DNA of 64,000 nt from an uncultured Bacillota bacterium. GTDB taxonomy: Bacteria; Bacillota_I; Bacilli_A; RFN20; CAG-288. Under the pieces are notes generated by a model. That model saw nothing but the letters and a program-made list of their open reading frames with translations. It was not told the DNA's origin and made no database searches. This document shows positions 53,771 to 62,641 of this stretch, piece by piece; positions within the stretch are counted from its first letter, which is position 1; the number at the start of each line of letters is the position of its first letter. The translations under genes and the position numbers were made by a program. The DNA lies in NCBI GenBank assembly GCA_949300365.1, contig CASGEC010000005.1, forward strand, positions 1-64,000, given 5' to 3'.

Positions 53771-54247
53771 CTACTGATGGAAGGTATCGTTTTGGATATC
53801 CTTAAGGAGGGCCTGATACTGCACCTTTTTCAGGATACCTTGGATCGTGAAGAACAGGCCGAATCCAATAAGAACGGCAGCGACGGCAAAGCAGACGACG
53901 CAGACATAGAACTCCGGGCAGGTGGTGACGAGCTGGAAGTTGTTGGCCGGCTTTCTCGCAAGAAGGAGGAAGATGATGGCCAGGATCAGGATGATCGTTC
54001 CGATGCAGTTGAGGGACATGCCGTTGGCGAAGAAGTTCCTGCCCCTCTGGATCTCGGCATGGGAAGCGGCGGCAAGGGTCTTGATCTCCCTTTCGTCGAC
54101 GTCATGATGGATGAGATGGCCACACCTTGGGCAGACGTATTCGACCGTGGTGTTCTCGTCGACCTTGCCCTCATAGAGGGCGGAAGAGAATTTCTTGCCT
54201 TCGATCTTCCCTTCATCGATTTTCTTTCCGCAATGGCAGCAATACAT
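53771..54247 (-). CDS. Zinc-ribbon membrane protein, unknown
   Basis: The 158 residues begin MYCCHCGKKIDEG with CXXC, a second pair YVCPRCGHLIHH around 39-47, then two spans (about 78-96 and 115-137). The double CXXC suggests a zinc ribbon on the cytoplasmic side. It lies two bases after the nuclease gene, with GGAGGT inside that gene's end. A role in regulating or assembling the system is only a guess. Confidence 0.7.
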   Translation of the reverse strand: MYCCHCGKKIDEGKIEGKKFSSALYEGKVDENTTVEYVCPRCGHLIHHDVDEREIKTLAAASHAEIQRGRNFFANGMSLNCIGTIILILAIIFLLLARKPANNFQLVTTCPEFYVCVVCFAVAAVLIGFGLFFTIQGILKKVQYQALLKDIQNDTFHQ

Positions 54248-54249
54248 TC

Positions 54250-55656
54250 CTATACCTCCTGAAGGACAAGGTCCGCGTCGTTGCGAGGAATGATCTGATA
54301 GCTGACGGAGGAAGAAGACTGGGACTTGTGATAGCCATAGATGCCGGAGACCTTGAACGTCTTGCCCTTGAAATCCTCGACGGAATTCCAGATGGTCAGA
54401 TAGTCATCGGCATCGGGACGGTACATGAAGGTAACGTAGATGGAAGGAAGCCTGTTTCCCAAGGCGTCCTCGACATAGAGGGTGACGGAATCGCCGTCGT
54501 CGGAATCATAGCCGCCGGTCACGGTCACCGTATCGGTCAAGGTAACAGGAGAGTAGAGGTAGCGGGTCTTGGATTCGGAAAGCTCCTTTCCGGACATCGC
54601 AAACGTCTTCAAGGCATATTCCTCGGTGTTTTCGCTTGCCGGGATCAGGACCTTGGCGTTGTCTTCGTCATCGGAGAAGGAGAGGAACTTGCCGCTGGTC
54701 ATCTGGAATCCGAAAAGCTCGCTGTCCGTGGCCGTTCCGCAGACTTCAAGATAGGTGCCTGGCTTTGTGAACTTGCTGTCGATAGGAGACATGCCGGTGA
54801 AGAAGTTGATGCCGGCCCATTCGCCCTCGTCGTAATTGGCACCCTGCTCCTTGGAATAGTAGTCCTGGATATACAGGATGTGGTCGGCAAAGCCGGCGAC
54901 GGTTCCCTTAAAGCGCAGCTTGGCGCCGGAATAGGGATTGACGTAGTCGGGATCCTCAAGGGACTTCTCGATTTCCCTCTTGATCTGGAGAAGGGAGACG
55001 TCCTGATATCCGCCGTAGTTGTATTCGGGATCTTCCTCACCGCTGAACATGTTCTTCTTCAGCCCCTGGGCCTGTGCTTCGGCTTCATAGAAGGTGTCGG
55101 CATAATCCGGCATCTCGTTGACGCCTTTGACATTGCTCCATCCTTCCTGGACAAGCCAAAGATTGAGAAGATAGAGCTGGTCGAAGGGAGCGTTCTCGAC
55201 TTCGGTATTGATCCAGATGAGGGAGAGATAGCGCGTTCCCGTGGAATCGAAGGAGGGCTTGGAATAGCTCGTGATGGGGGCGGAGACGACGATCGTCCCA
55301 TGCTCGTCGGCTTCCTGAAGCTTCTCGGCCGTGAACTTGGCCGCTCCTTTTCCATACGGCTGGATCTGGCCGGTGGATTCCGGCGTGTCGATGCCATAGA
55401 AGCGGGACTTGATGACGGTGGGGTCATCCTGGTTGCGGACAAGGGGCTCGAAATGGGCCGTGTCGCCATCGATGGCATACTTCAGATCCACCTGGCCGAT
55501 GCCGTCCTCGAAGAAGTTCTTGTCCTTGTAGTCCAGGGTGAGCTTGACGTTGCTGTCGTGGACATAGTCGACTTCGGAATTGCAGGAGGTAAGAAGGAGG
55601 GCCGGGGCAAAGAGGGTGAGGGAGAGAAGGCTTGCAAACAGTTTGCTTTGACTCAT
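54250..55656 (-). CDS. Secreted SNase-fold nuclease lipoprotein
   Basis: This 468-residue protein has a lipobox LLTSC (Cys25). Residues about 55-220 are a staphylococcal-nuclease-like domain: YAIDGDTAHF (Asp63 and Asp65 for Ca), SRFYGIDTPEST (Arg85, Asp90, Glu93) and PYGKGAAKFTAEKL. The Arg87 equivalent lies in STGTRYLSLIWIN. Two OB-like modules follow (LRFKGTVAGFADHILYIQD; TVTVTGGYDSDDGDSVTLYV). It should digest extracellular DNA/RNA at the cell surface. The start at 55656 overlaps the stop of the upstream binding protein (ATGA) and has GAGGAACG. Membership of the ABC operon links digestion to import. Confidence 0.85.
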   Translation of the reverse strand: MSQSKLFASLLSLTLFAPALLLTSCNSEVDYVHDSNVKLTLDYKDKNFFEDGIGQVDLKYAIDGDTAHFEPLVRNQDDPTVIKSRFYGIDTPESTGQIQPYGKGAAKFTAEKLQEADEHGTIVVSAPITSYSKPSFDSTGTRYLSLIWINTEVENAPFDQLYLLNLWLVQEGWSNVKGVNEMPDYADTFYEAEAQAQGLKKNMFSGEEDPEYNYGGYQDVSLLQIKREIEKSLEDPDYVNPYSGAKLRFKGTVAGFADHILYIQDYYSKEQGANYDEGEWAGINFFTGMSPIDSKFTKPGTYLEVCGTATDSELFGFQMTSGKFLSFSDDEDNAKVLIPASENTEEYALKTFAMSGKELSESKTRYLYSPVTLTDTVTVTGGYDSDDGDSVTLYVEDALGNRLPSIYVTFMYRPDADDYLTIWNSVEDFKGKTFKVSGIYGYHKSQSSSSVSYQIIPRNDADLVLQEV

Positions 55657-57101
55657 AGTGCGTTCCTCGCAATGTTCTCCTGATCGGAGAAGATCTTGTC
55701 GAGTGTCTCGTCGGTCGTAAACATCTGGGTGATGATGCCGCTGACGGCCTCTCTGGCCTGGGCCGAGCCCTTGAAGCAAGGGGTATTGAAGTACTTGCCG
55801 TTGATCTGCTCCTTGACGATCGTGGCCGTCTTTCCCATGAAGTTGTAGTCCGGACCGCTTTCCCCGGTCTCCATGAACATCTTGTAGAGATCGGTTTCGT
55901 AGCAGGATTCGCGGACGGGAATGTAGCCTTCCGAGCCGTTGACGCAGAGATCGGCGTTGACGGCGGTGGAGGTCAGATACTTCAGGAACTTGAAGCCATA
56001 CTCGGCCTTGAAGCCGTTCTTGTCGTCGCCGCGCTTGAGGATCGTGGCGCTCAGGCCCTGGGAGACGTAGAGCGGGTTATCGGCTTTGAAGGGCGGGACA
56101 CGGCAGACGCCGACGGTGAAGGAATCGGAATTGGGTGCCTGATAGCCGGCACCGCCGGAAGAGCCGACATCGAAGAGGACGGCCTGCGTGGTGAAGTAGT
56201 TCGATCCATACTCGCCTTCCGATCCTTTCGTCGCGATGAGGCCTTGGTCGTGATAGTCCCTCAGCTTCTGGGCCATGGCCTTGGCCTCGGGATTGTTGAA
56301 GTCGATCGATCCCTTTCCGGAAGTATCGACGGAGGTATAGGCGATGTCGTTCTGATAGGAGGCGGTGAGATAGAGGTTGTCATCGGAATCGTAGAAGAAG
56401 GGGGAGAGGAGGTTCTGGTCCGGATAGTTTTCTTCGTAATACGTCTTGATGAAGGCACAGAAGTCCATCAGCTCATCAAAGTCGATGCTGTTGAGGTAAT
56501 CCTCGAGCTGATCGGCCGTGCTGATGTTCTTTCCGATTGTTTCCCCATAGGGCTTTGCGCATTGCAAGACCGCTTCCGTGTTGTAGTAGAGAACCTCGGA
56601 GGATTTCATCAGCGGGAGAGAGTAAAGGCCTTCCCTACCATAGGAATTGCCTTCCTCATAGAAAGCGGAGACGAAGTCCGATGCCGCTCCATCGCCAAGA
56701 TAGGATTCCTTTCCAAAGCCGATGGTCTCGTCTTTGGCGTAGTCCTCGATGTTGACGACGTACTTTCCTTGGTCCGTTCCCTCCGCATCGAGGTATTCGG
56801 CGACATGGTCGGGATAGGCGATGGCCAAGGTCGGATAGTTTCCAGTGCTGAAGCCTTTGACGATCTTGTCGAGCAGGTCATCGTATCCGCCTTGGTAGGA
56901 AACCTCGACATGGACCTCGACGCCTTCGTTCTCAAGGACGAGCTCGGAGAATTTCTCGGCATAGTCGGTCAGCTTGTTGACGATGGTCTGGCCGGAAGGG
57001 ACCCAGAAGTAGATCGTATTCTTGCTCTCCTCGTTCGAGCAGGAAGACAGCCCACCTAAAAGGGCAATCGTGCTGAGCAAGGCAAGGAATCTTTGTTTCA
57101 T
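55653..57101 (-). CDS. ABC importer solute-binding lipoprotein, second copy
   Basis: The 482 residues have a lipobox LGGLSSC (Cys21). It is an extracellular binding protein of the carbohydrate (UgpB/MalE) class: TIYFWVPSGQTIVNKLTDYA and YPTLAIAYPDHVAEYLDAEG, TGNYPTLAIA. It ends with NIARNAL, close to the end of the neighbouring copy. The paralogue at 57147-58556 and this one are tandem duplicates, probably of different ligand. GGAGGAC lies before the ATG. Confidence 0.88.
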   Translation of the reverse strand: MKQRFLALLSTIALLGGLSSCSNEESKNTIYFWVPSGQTIVNKLTDYAEKFSELVLENEGVEVHVEVSYQGGYDDLLDKIVKGFSTGNYPTLAIAYPDHVAEYLDAEGTDQGKYVVNIEDYAKDETIGFGKESYLGDGAASDFVSAFYEEGNSYGREGLYSLPLMKSSEVLYYNTEAVLQCAKPYGETIGKNISTADQLEDYLNSIDFDELMDFCAFIKTYYEENYPDQNLLSPFFYDSDDNLYLTASYQNDIAYTSVDTSGKGSIDFNNPEAKAMAQKLRDYHDQGLIATKGSEGEYGSNYFTTQAVLFDVGSSGGAGYQAPNSDSFTVGVCRVPPFKADNPLYVSQGLSATILKRGDDKNGFKAEYGFKFLKYLTSTAVNADLCVNGSEGYIPVRESCYETDLYKMFMETGESGPDYNFMGKTATIVKEQINGKYFNTPCFKGSAQAREAVSGIITQMFTTDETLDKIFSDQENIARNAL

Positions 57102-57146
57102 TTCATGTCCTCCTATGCGGGCTGTCGGATTTCATCAATTCGGAAA

Positions 57147-58556
57147 TCAAAGCGCGTTCTTCGCGGTGTTCTCGGCATCCGTAAAGAGCTTGTCGATCTC
57201 GGCATCCGTCAGATCGCTATCGCCAGAAGTGAGGATGGAAGTCATCAGGCCACCGACAGCCTGTCTGGCACCGGAAGAGCCGCGGAAGGCAGGAGAGACG
57301 AAGAGGTCATCGGAAACCGTGGTGACGTAGGTGTTGTTAAGGGCCATAAGGTGATCCAAGGTGCGCGGTTCGGCATCGTTGGTGACGCACTTCTCCTTGT
57401 AGGCATCGGAATCATAGACGGACTGACGGATACCCATGTAGCCGGTGTTGAGCGTCCAGGCGAGGGCGTTTTCGGTATTGGTCAGATGCTTGTAGAGTCT
57501 CCAGGCATTCATCGTCCTGGTTTCGTTGCCGTGGTCGAGGATGGTAAGGGAGGGACCCTGATTGATGACCTTGGGATCCTTGCCTTCGGCATGCGGGATC
57601 TTGGCAACGCCGACGTTCATCGGGTTGGTGTCGGAGAACTGATACTTGACACCACCGGTGGAGCCGATGGAGAAGAGCGTGTTCTGGACCGTGAAGAGCT
57701 CGTTGGTATAGTTGCCGCCGGAAGAGCCCTTGGAGAGGATGTAGCCTTCGTTGGCATAGTGGTTGAGCTTCTTGGCAAGGGCCTTCATCTCGTTGTTGTT
57801 GAAGAGGATCTCGCCCTTTCCTTCCGCGCTGATATCGGTATAGCCATAGCCATACTGCTCGGCGAGGGTGATGAAGAAGTTGTCGTCGGAGTCATAGCCC
57901 ATGACGGCGTGATATTCCTTGTCATCCTTGAGGATATCCTTTACCGTCTTGTCATATTCAAGGATAGCCGGGGCAAGATGGCCGAAGAACTCTTCCCATG
58001 TCAGGTTGTTGAGGTAATTGGCATCAAGGGGCTTTCCGGAGTTGATCTCGGGATCGATGGAAGAGAGGTTGAGACCGATAAGGACATCGGCGTTGTAGTA
58101 CATGGCCTCGGTCGACTTGCAGTAAGGAAGGGAATAGGTGCCTTCGACGGTGTACTCCTTGCCTTCCTCGAGGAATGTCTGGATGTAGTCCTTCTTGTCG
58201 TCTTCGCTTAGGCCATACTCTTCATCATTGATATAAGGGTCGAGATTGACGGCCTTGCCGGCTTCGATATACTCGGCGACGTGGTCGGGATAGCACTGGA
58301 CGATATCGGGATAGTTGTTTGCCGGGAAGCCCTGGATGACGTTGTCCTTAAGCGTGTTGTAGTCGCCGGAGATGTACTGGACATTGACCTTGATGCCGGT
58401 CTCCTCCTTGAAGGATTCGATCTGGCTTTCGAAGACGGGACGGTTGTTCTGTCCGATCGTCGTCCAAATGGTGATGGCGTTGTCACTTTGGTTGGAGCAT
58501 CCGGGAAGCAACGTCGTGGCGAGAATGGGGAGCAGGAGAAGAAGGTTCTTTTTCAT
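57147..58556 (-). CDS. ABC importer solute-binding lipoprotein, first copy
   Basis: The 469 residues have a lipobox LLPGC (Cys20). Binding-protein features match the next gene: AITIWTTIGQNNRPVFESQI, NYPDIVQCYPDHVAEYIEAG and the end ENTAKNAL. The start at 58556 has AAGGAGG; a longer frame to 58583 does not. The intergenic stem-loop at 58603-58628 lies between it and the permease gene. Aromatic residues in the cleft are compatible with sugars, nucleosides or nucleotides. Confidence 0.88.
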   Translation of the reverse strand: MKKNLLLLLPILATTLLPGCSNQSDNAITIWTTIGQNNRPVFESQIESFKEETGIKVNVQYISGDYNTLKDNVIQGFPANNYPDIVQCYPDHVAEYIEAGKAVNLDPYINDEEYGLSEDDKKDYIQTFLEEGKEYTVEGTYSLPYCKSTEAMYYNADVLIGLNLSSIDPEINSGKPLDANYLNNLTWEEFFGHLAPAILEYDKTVKDILKDDKEYHAVMGYDSDDNFFITLAEQYGYGYTDISAEGKGEILFNNNEMKALAKKLNHYANEGYILSKGSSGGNYTNELFTVQNTLFSIGSTGGVKYQFSDTNPMNVGVAKIPHAEGKDPKVINQGPSLTILDHGNETRTMNAWRLYKHLTNTENALAWTLNTGYMGIRQSVYDSDAYKEKCVTNDAEPRTLDHLMALNNTYVTTVSDDLFVSPAFRGSSGARQAVGGLMTSILTSGDSDLTDAEIDKLFTDAENTAKNAL

Positions 58557-58602
58557 GTCTGTTTTCCTCCTTTTTGAAAACAATGTGACAAGAAGACGGA
58601 TT

Positions 58603-58628
58603 TATTTCTATTCTCGAGAAGAGAAATA
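58603..58628 (-). repeat. Intercistronic stem-loop between permease and binding-protein genes
   Basis: Read on either strand, TATTTCT (58603-58609) pairs with AGAAATA (58622-58628), and TTCTCGAGAA (58611-58620) is an inner palindrome. There is no T-run, so this fits RNA processing or stability control better than termination. Confidence 0.5.
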
Positions 58629-58637
58629 GAGCCTTGT

Positions 58638-59618
58638 TTAGCCTTTGATGCCGGCCCTGCCGACACCTTTCATGATGTATTTGCGGAAGAAGACGAAGAG
58701 CAGGAAGAGCGGAACGGTAACAAGGACGGTCGCGGCCATCTGGTAGCCGTAGGAGACACGTCCCGTATCCGGATCGGCAAAGGCGGAACCTCTCAAGCCG
58801 TTGGAAATAAGGCGGAAGGAATCGTCGTTGCAGATGAGGTTTGGCCAGACGTAGGAGTTCCACGTGCCCATGAACTTGAGGATGGTGATGGAGATCAAGG
58901 ACGGCATGGCCAAGGGAACCATGACCTTCCAGAGGAAGGACCAGTCGGACTTTCCGTCAACCTTCGCGGCAAGGTAGAGCTCATTGGGAATCTGCTTGAA
59001 GTTCTGGCGGAGGAGATAGATATAGAAGACCGAGATCCAGAAGGGCACGATCATGGCGGCATAGGCCTCATAGATCGTCTGACCCGTTCCGATCCAGCCA
59101 AAGGAAGCGACCGTGATGTAGTTGGAGATGACCATCATCTCGCCCGGGATCATCATCGTCATCAGGAAGACGAGGAAGAGCGCCTCGCGACCCTTGAATT
59201 TCAGTCGGGCAAAGGCGAAGGCGGCGATGACCGTGGTGATGAGGGTACCGATCGTTGAGAAGACGGCGACGACGATGGTGTTGAACATGTACTGACCGAA
59301 GTCGAACGTCTGGAAGACATAGACATAGTTGGACCACATGATGATGGTCGGATAGAGCGTCTGGTCGATGGAGATGATCTCGTCGTTGTACTTGAGCGAG
59401 GTGATGATCATCCAGTAGAAGGGGAAGATCATCAGCAGGGCAAGGATGCCGATGATGAGATAGAGGAAGACCATGGAGACGATGGAACCGACCTTGCCGG
59501 ATTTCTGCATCGACTCGACCGTCTTTCCGGAATCGGCCAAGGAAAGGGTGATGTTGTCGTTGACCTTGACGTGGGTGAAGTCGGTATAGGTCTTCTTGAG
59601 AGAGCGAATGTTTTCCAT
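58638..59618 (-). CDS. ABC importer permease, MalG-type
   Basis: The 326 residues have six spans. The EAA loop NELYLAAKVDGKSDWSFLWK (about 215-235) binds the ATPase. Start at 59618 is chosen because GGAGG lies eight bases upstream; an ATG at 59633 in the same frame overlaps the previous stop. A much longer open frame upstream is only read-through of the malF-type gene in another frame. It pairs with the 59633-60703 product. Confidence 0.9.
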   Translation of the reverse strand: MENIRSLKKTYTDFTHVKVNDNITLSLADSGKTVESMQKSGKVGSIVSMVFLYLIIGILALLMIFPFYWMIITSLKYNDEIISIDQTLYPTIIMWSNYVYVFQTFDFGQYMFNTIVVAVFSTIGTLITTVIAAFAFARLKFKGREALFLVFLMTMMIPGEMMVISNYITVASFGWIGTGQTIYEAYAAMIVPFWISVFYIYLLRQNFKQIPNELYLAAKVDGKSDWSFLWKVMVPLAMPSLISITILKFMGTWNSYVWPNLICNDDSFRLISNGLRGSAFADPDTGRVSYGYQMAATVLVTVPLFLLFVFFRKYIMKGVGRAGIKG

Positions 59619-59632
59619 TTTCGATTCCTCCA

Positions 59633-60703
59633 TCAGTAGTAGACCCGCTTCTTGGAAACCACCAGCTGGATACCCGTGAAGACGAGGATGACGACAAAGA
59701 GGAAGACAGCGGCGGCCGCGGCATAGGAGGTATGGGAGGAAAGGTTGTTGTAGATGTAGAAGACGATCGTATACATGTTGTAGGAACCGTTTGTCGTTCC
59801 CGGGCCGTTGAACAAGCCGACGATGGAGGTGTATTCCTTGAAGGCCCCGATAAAGGAGGTCACGACGATATAGAGGATCTGGGGCGACATCAGGGGAACG
59901 GTAATCCGCCACAGTGTCTTGGCATGGGATGCCCCGTCGATCTTGGCGGCGTTGTAGTATTGGGCATCGATACCCTGGAGGCCGGAGAGGAAGACGAGGA
60001 TCTTGAACGGAATCGAGGACCAGATGATGTAGAAGCAAAGGGGCACCATGGCCGTCCATCTGTCGGCACCATAGACCCAGACGGTATCGGTATGGAAGAT
60101 CCAGTTGATGATGCCGTTGGTATCGAACATGACGGAGAAGACCATGCCGATGGCGATGGCGTTGGTGACATAGGGAAGGAAGAAGACCGTCTGCAGGAAC
60201 TTCTTGAACCACTTCAGGGAATTGAGGCCGACGGAGATAAGAAGGGCGATCATGGTCGAGATCGGAACGGTCAAGGCGACGAGGATGAACGTATTGGGAA
60301 TGGCATAGCGGACGAAGTTCGTCTCATATCCGCCGCCATAGGTCTGGGTCAGACCGAAGATGACACCGAAGTTGTCCAGCGTCACGCCATCGAAGCTGCC
60401 GTCGATATAGCTGTAGTTGTCCAGGAAGGAGATGAAGATGGTGTTGATCAAGGGATAGAGGAGGAAGACGACAAGAAGAATGAGCACGGGTCCCAGATAG
60501 AGCCATGCCTTCCAGTTGTTGTTGCTTGCCGTGTCCTCGATGCCCGTGACCTTGTAGGGCTTGGCGTTCTTTTTCGGCGGGGCGACAAGGCGGATGATGG
60601 TGTTCTTCTCTTCAAGGAAGCATTCCTCATGCTCAGGACGCTTCTCGAAGAAGTCGTTGACAGCCGTCACGCTTTTCTGTTCTCTTAAGATTGGTTCTTC
60701 CAT
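59633..60703 (-). CDS. ABC importer permease, MalF-type
   Basis: The 356 residues have a long charged N-terminus (to about 65) and six spans. The EAA loop is DAQYYNAAKIDGASHAKTLW in the last third. The long cytoplasmic N-terminus is unusual for the family. Preceded by GAGGATGG, ten bases after the ATPase gene; its stop overlaps a possible start of the next permease. Confidence 0.9.
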   Translation of the reverse strand: MEEPILREQKSVTAVNDFFEKRPEHEECFLEEKNTIIRLVAPPKKNAKPYKVTGIEDTASNNNWKAWLYLGPVLILLVVFLLYPLINTIFISFLDNYSYIDGSFDGVTLDNFGVIFGLTQTYGGGYETNFVRYAIPNTFILVALTVPISTMIALLISVGLNSLKWFKKFLQTVFFLPYVTNAIAIGMVFSVMFDTNGIINWIFHTDTVWVYGADRWTAMVPLCFYIIWSSIPFKILVFLSGLQGIDAQYYNAAKIDGASHAKTLWRITVPLMSPQILYIVVTSFIGAFKEYTSIVGLFNGPGTTNGSYNMYTIVFYIYNNLSSHTSYAAAAAVFLFVVILVFTGIQLVVSKKRVYY

Positions 60704-60713
60704 GTTTCCATCC

Positions 60714-62630
60714 TCAATCCAAATAAATACGGTTTTCGTTCTTGGTATCGAAGATAAAGAACTTGTCTTTCTTCAGCTGGATGAAGATCCTTCCGTTGGA
60801 GACCGGGTTATCCGAGGAGACGATGGCCTTGAACGTCGGCTTCGTGCACTGGCTGTTCTTGGCGACGATGAAGAGATCCCTTCCGAGGACCTGGAGCATG
60901 TCGACATCGGCATGGAAGCCAAGAGCGCCTTCTTCCTTCGTCTTGACGATCATGCCTTCGGGACGGATAGCGATATAGAGGTCCTGGTCGGGAATGTCCT
61001 TCTCGGTCTCATAGACCGCTTCCTCGCCGAGATAGATCTTCTTGTCCTGAATCCTGCCCTTGAAGACATTGATGGGCGGCGTTCCCAGGAACTGGGCGAC
61101 GAAGAGGTTGGCCGGATTGTTGTAGACGTTCTGCGGCGTATCGATCTGCTGCTCCTCGCCCAGCTTCATAACGACGATCTTGTCGGAGATGGACATGGCC
61201 TCTTCCTGGTCGTGGGTGACGAAGACGGTCGTGATGCCCGTATCCCTTTGGATACGCTTGATCTCTTCCCTTGTCTGGAGACGCAGACGGGCATCGAGGT
61301 TGGAAAGTGGCTCGTCCAAAAGCAGGACCTTCGGTTTCTTGACCAAGGCACGGGCGATGGCGATTCTTTGCTGCTGTCCGCCGGAGAGCTGGCTCGGCTT
61401 CCTTTCGAGATATTCCTCGACCTGGACAAGCCTGGCGGCCTCATGGACGATGTCGGATCTTTCTTCCTTCGTCAGCTTGCGGTGGGTGACGGCAGTCCGG
61501 ACATCGGACTTCACCTCAACAAGACCGAGGTTTGCCGTCAAGAGGTCGATGCCTTCCTTTATCCTCTCCTTGGAGGCTTTCTTGAGGATGAGGAAGACCT
61601 TGAGCTGTTTCTTTTCATAGTAGAGCTTGAGGTCGGAAAACACGAAGCGGTTCTGACGAAGAAGGTTCCGGATCTCCTTTTCGAAGAGATGGTCCTCGAC
61701 CTTTGTCGTGGCGACGACAGTAGAGACGAAAGGAAGGACGTTCTTGATCCCTTCCTCGAACTCGGCCATGCGGGTTGCCGGAATGGAAAGGACGCGGGCC
61801 AGAAGCTCATATCCGACCTTGGAGCGGATGATGGCGACGGCTTCCGGGTGGCCGAATCCCTTTCCGAATTCGCGGATCTTCTGGATGTATTCATCCATGT
61901 GGTCCGTCGTAAAGCTGCTGTCGAGACGTCCCGTGAAATTGACGTCGATCTTCTCGGCCTCACTGACTTTGGTGACATCGGCGCGGATCTTGGCATCGAA
62001 GAGGGCATCGGAAGTCTGCTTCTCCTGGATGTCGACATCCGTGAACGAAATGATCTTTCCGAAATTTTCGCGGAAGATATCGCGCACTTCCGGAGAGGTA
62101 TTAAGAAGGGTGATGACGAGGGTGAGGACCTTGTTTTCGTCGATGGCGTTTTCGATGCGGACGGAGCGCTTGGAAAGGCCGATTTTCCTCGTCAGGGTGC
62201 GGATGCTATAGAGGATGCCGTTGAGGTCGTCATCCTCCTTCATCGGATAGTGATAGGTGAAGGTGAAATCGAAGAAGGTGACAAGGGGAACCTCGACCTT
62301 CAGGTTGGTCAGAGGGAATTCGATGTTCTTGAAGACGGTCATGTGCGGATAGAGGGCGTAGTTCTGGAAGACAAGGCCGATACCTCTCTTCTCGGGGGGG
62401 AGGTTGGTGACTTCCTGGTCACCGAACCAGACCTCGCCGGATGTCGGCTTCAGAAGGCCGGAAATCATGTAGAGGGTCGTGGACTTTCCGCATCCGGAAG
62501 GGCCCAAAAGGCCGACAAGCTTTCCGTCCGGAACCTCGAAGTCGAGATTGTTGACGGCGATGGTATCGCGGATGTTCTTCTTCGGATTTCCCGGGAAGAC
62601 CTTCGTGAGATTCTTCAGCTTGATTTCCAT
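60714..62630 (-). CDS. UgpC/MsmK-type ABC ATPase with a large insertion
   Basis: The 638 residues, against about 370 in the usual family. Walker [10 protein letters not shown] (43-51), Q-loop [14 protein letters not shown] (Gln89), signature LSGGQQQR (415-422), Walker B VLLLDEP (435-441), H-loop VTHDQEEAM and the C-terminal TOBE-like part are intact. About 275 extra residues (near 111-384) are inserted in the helical domain between Q-loop and signature. They contain repeated alpha/beta modules with [17 protein letters not shown] and [15 protein letters not shown]. Large inserts at this place are known in mycoplasma UgpC-like ATPases. It drives the two permeases downstream. GGAGAG precedes the ATG. 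Confidence 0.9.
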   Translation of the reverse strand: MEIKLKNLTKVFPGNPKKNIRDTIAVNNLDFEVPDGKLVGLLGPSGCGKSTTLYMISGLLKPTSGEVWFGDQEVTNLPPEKRGIGLVFQNYALYPHMTVFKNIEFPLTNLKVEVPLVTFFDFTFTYHYPMKEDDDLNGILYSIRTLTRKIGLSKRSVRIENAIDENKVLTLVITLLNTSPEVRDIFRENFGKIISFTDVDIQEKQTSDALFDAKIRADVTKVSEAEKIDVNFTGRLDSSFTTDHMDEYIQKIREFGKGFGHPEAVAIIRSKVGYELLARVLSIPATRMAEFEEGIKNVLPFVSTVVATTKVEDHLFEKEIRNLLRQNRFVFSDLKLYYEKKQLKVFLILKKASKERIKEGIDLLTANLGLVEVKSDVRTAVTHRKLTKEERSDIVHEAARLVQVEEYLERKPSQLSGGQQQRIAIARALVKKPKVLLLDEPLSNLDARLRLQTREEIKRIQRDTGITTVFVTHDQEEAMSISDKIVVMKLGEEQQIDTPQNVYNNPANLFVAQFLGTPPINVFKGRIQDKKIYLGEEAVYETEKDIPDQDLYIAIRPEGMIVKTKEEGALGFHADVDMLQVLGRDLFIVAKNSQCTKPTFKAIVSSDNPVSNGRIFIQLKKDKFFIFDTKNENRIYLD

Positions 62631-62641
62631 TTTTTTCTCTC

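Noticed and set aside
58638..60212. 524-residue single protein for the second permease
   Set aside because: The first 190 or so residues are the other-frame reading of the MalF-type permease gene; the true start at 59618 has GGAGG upstream.
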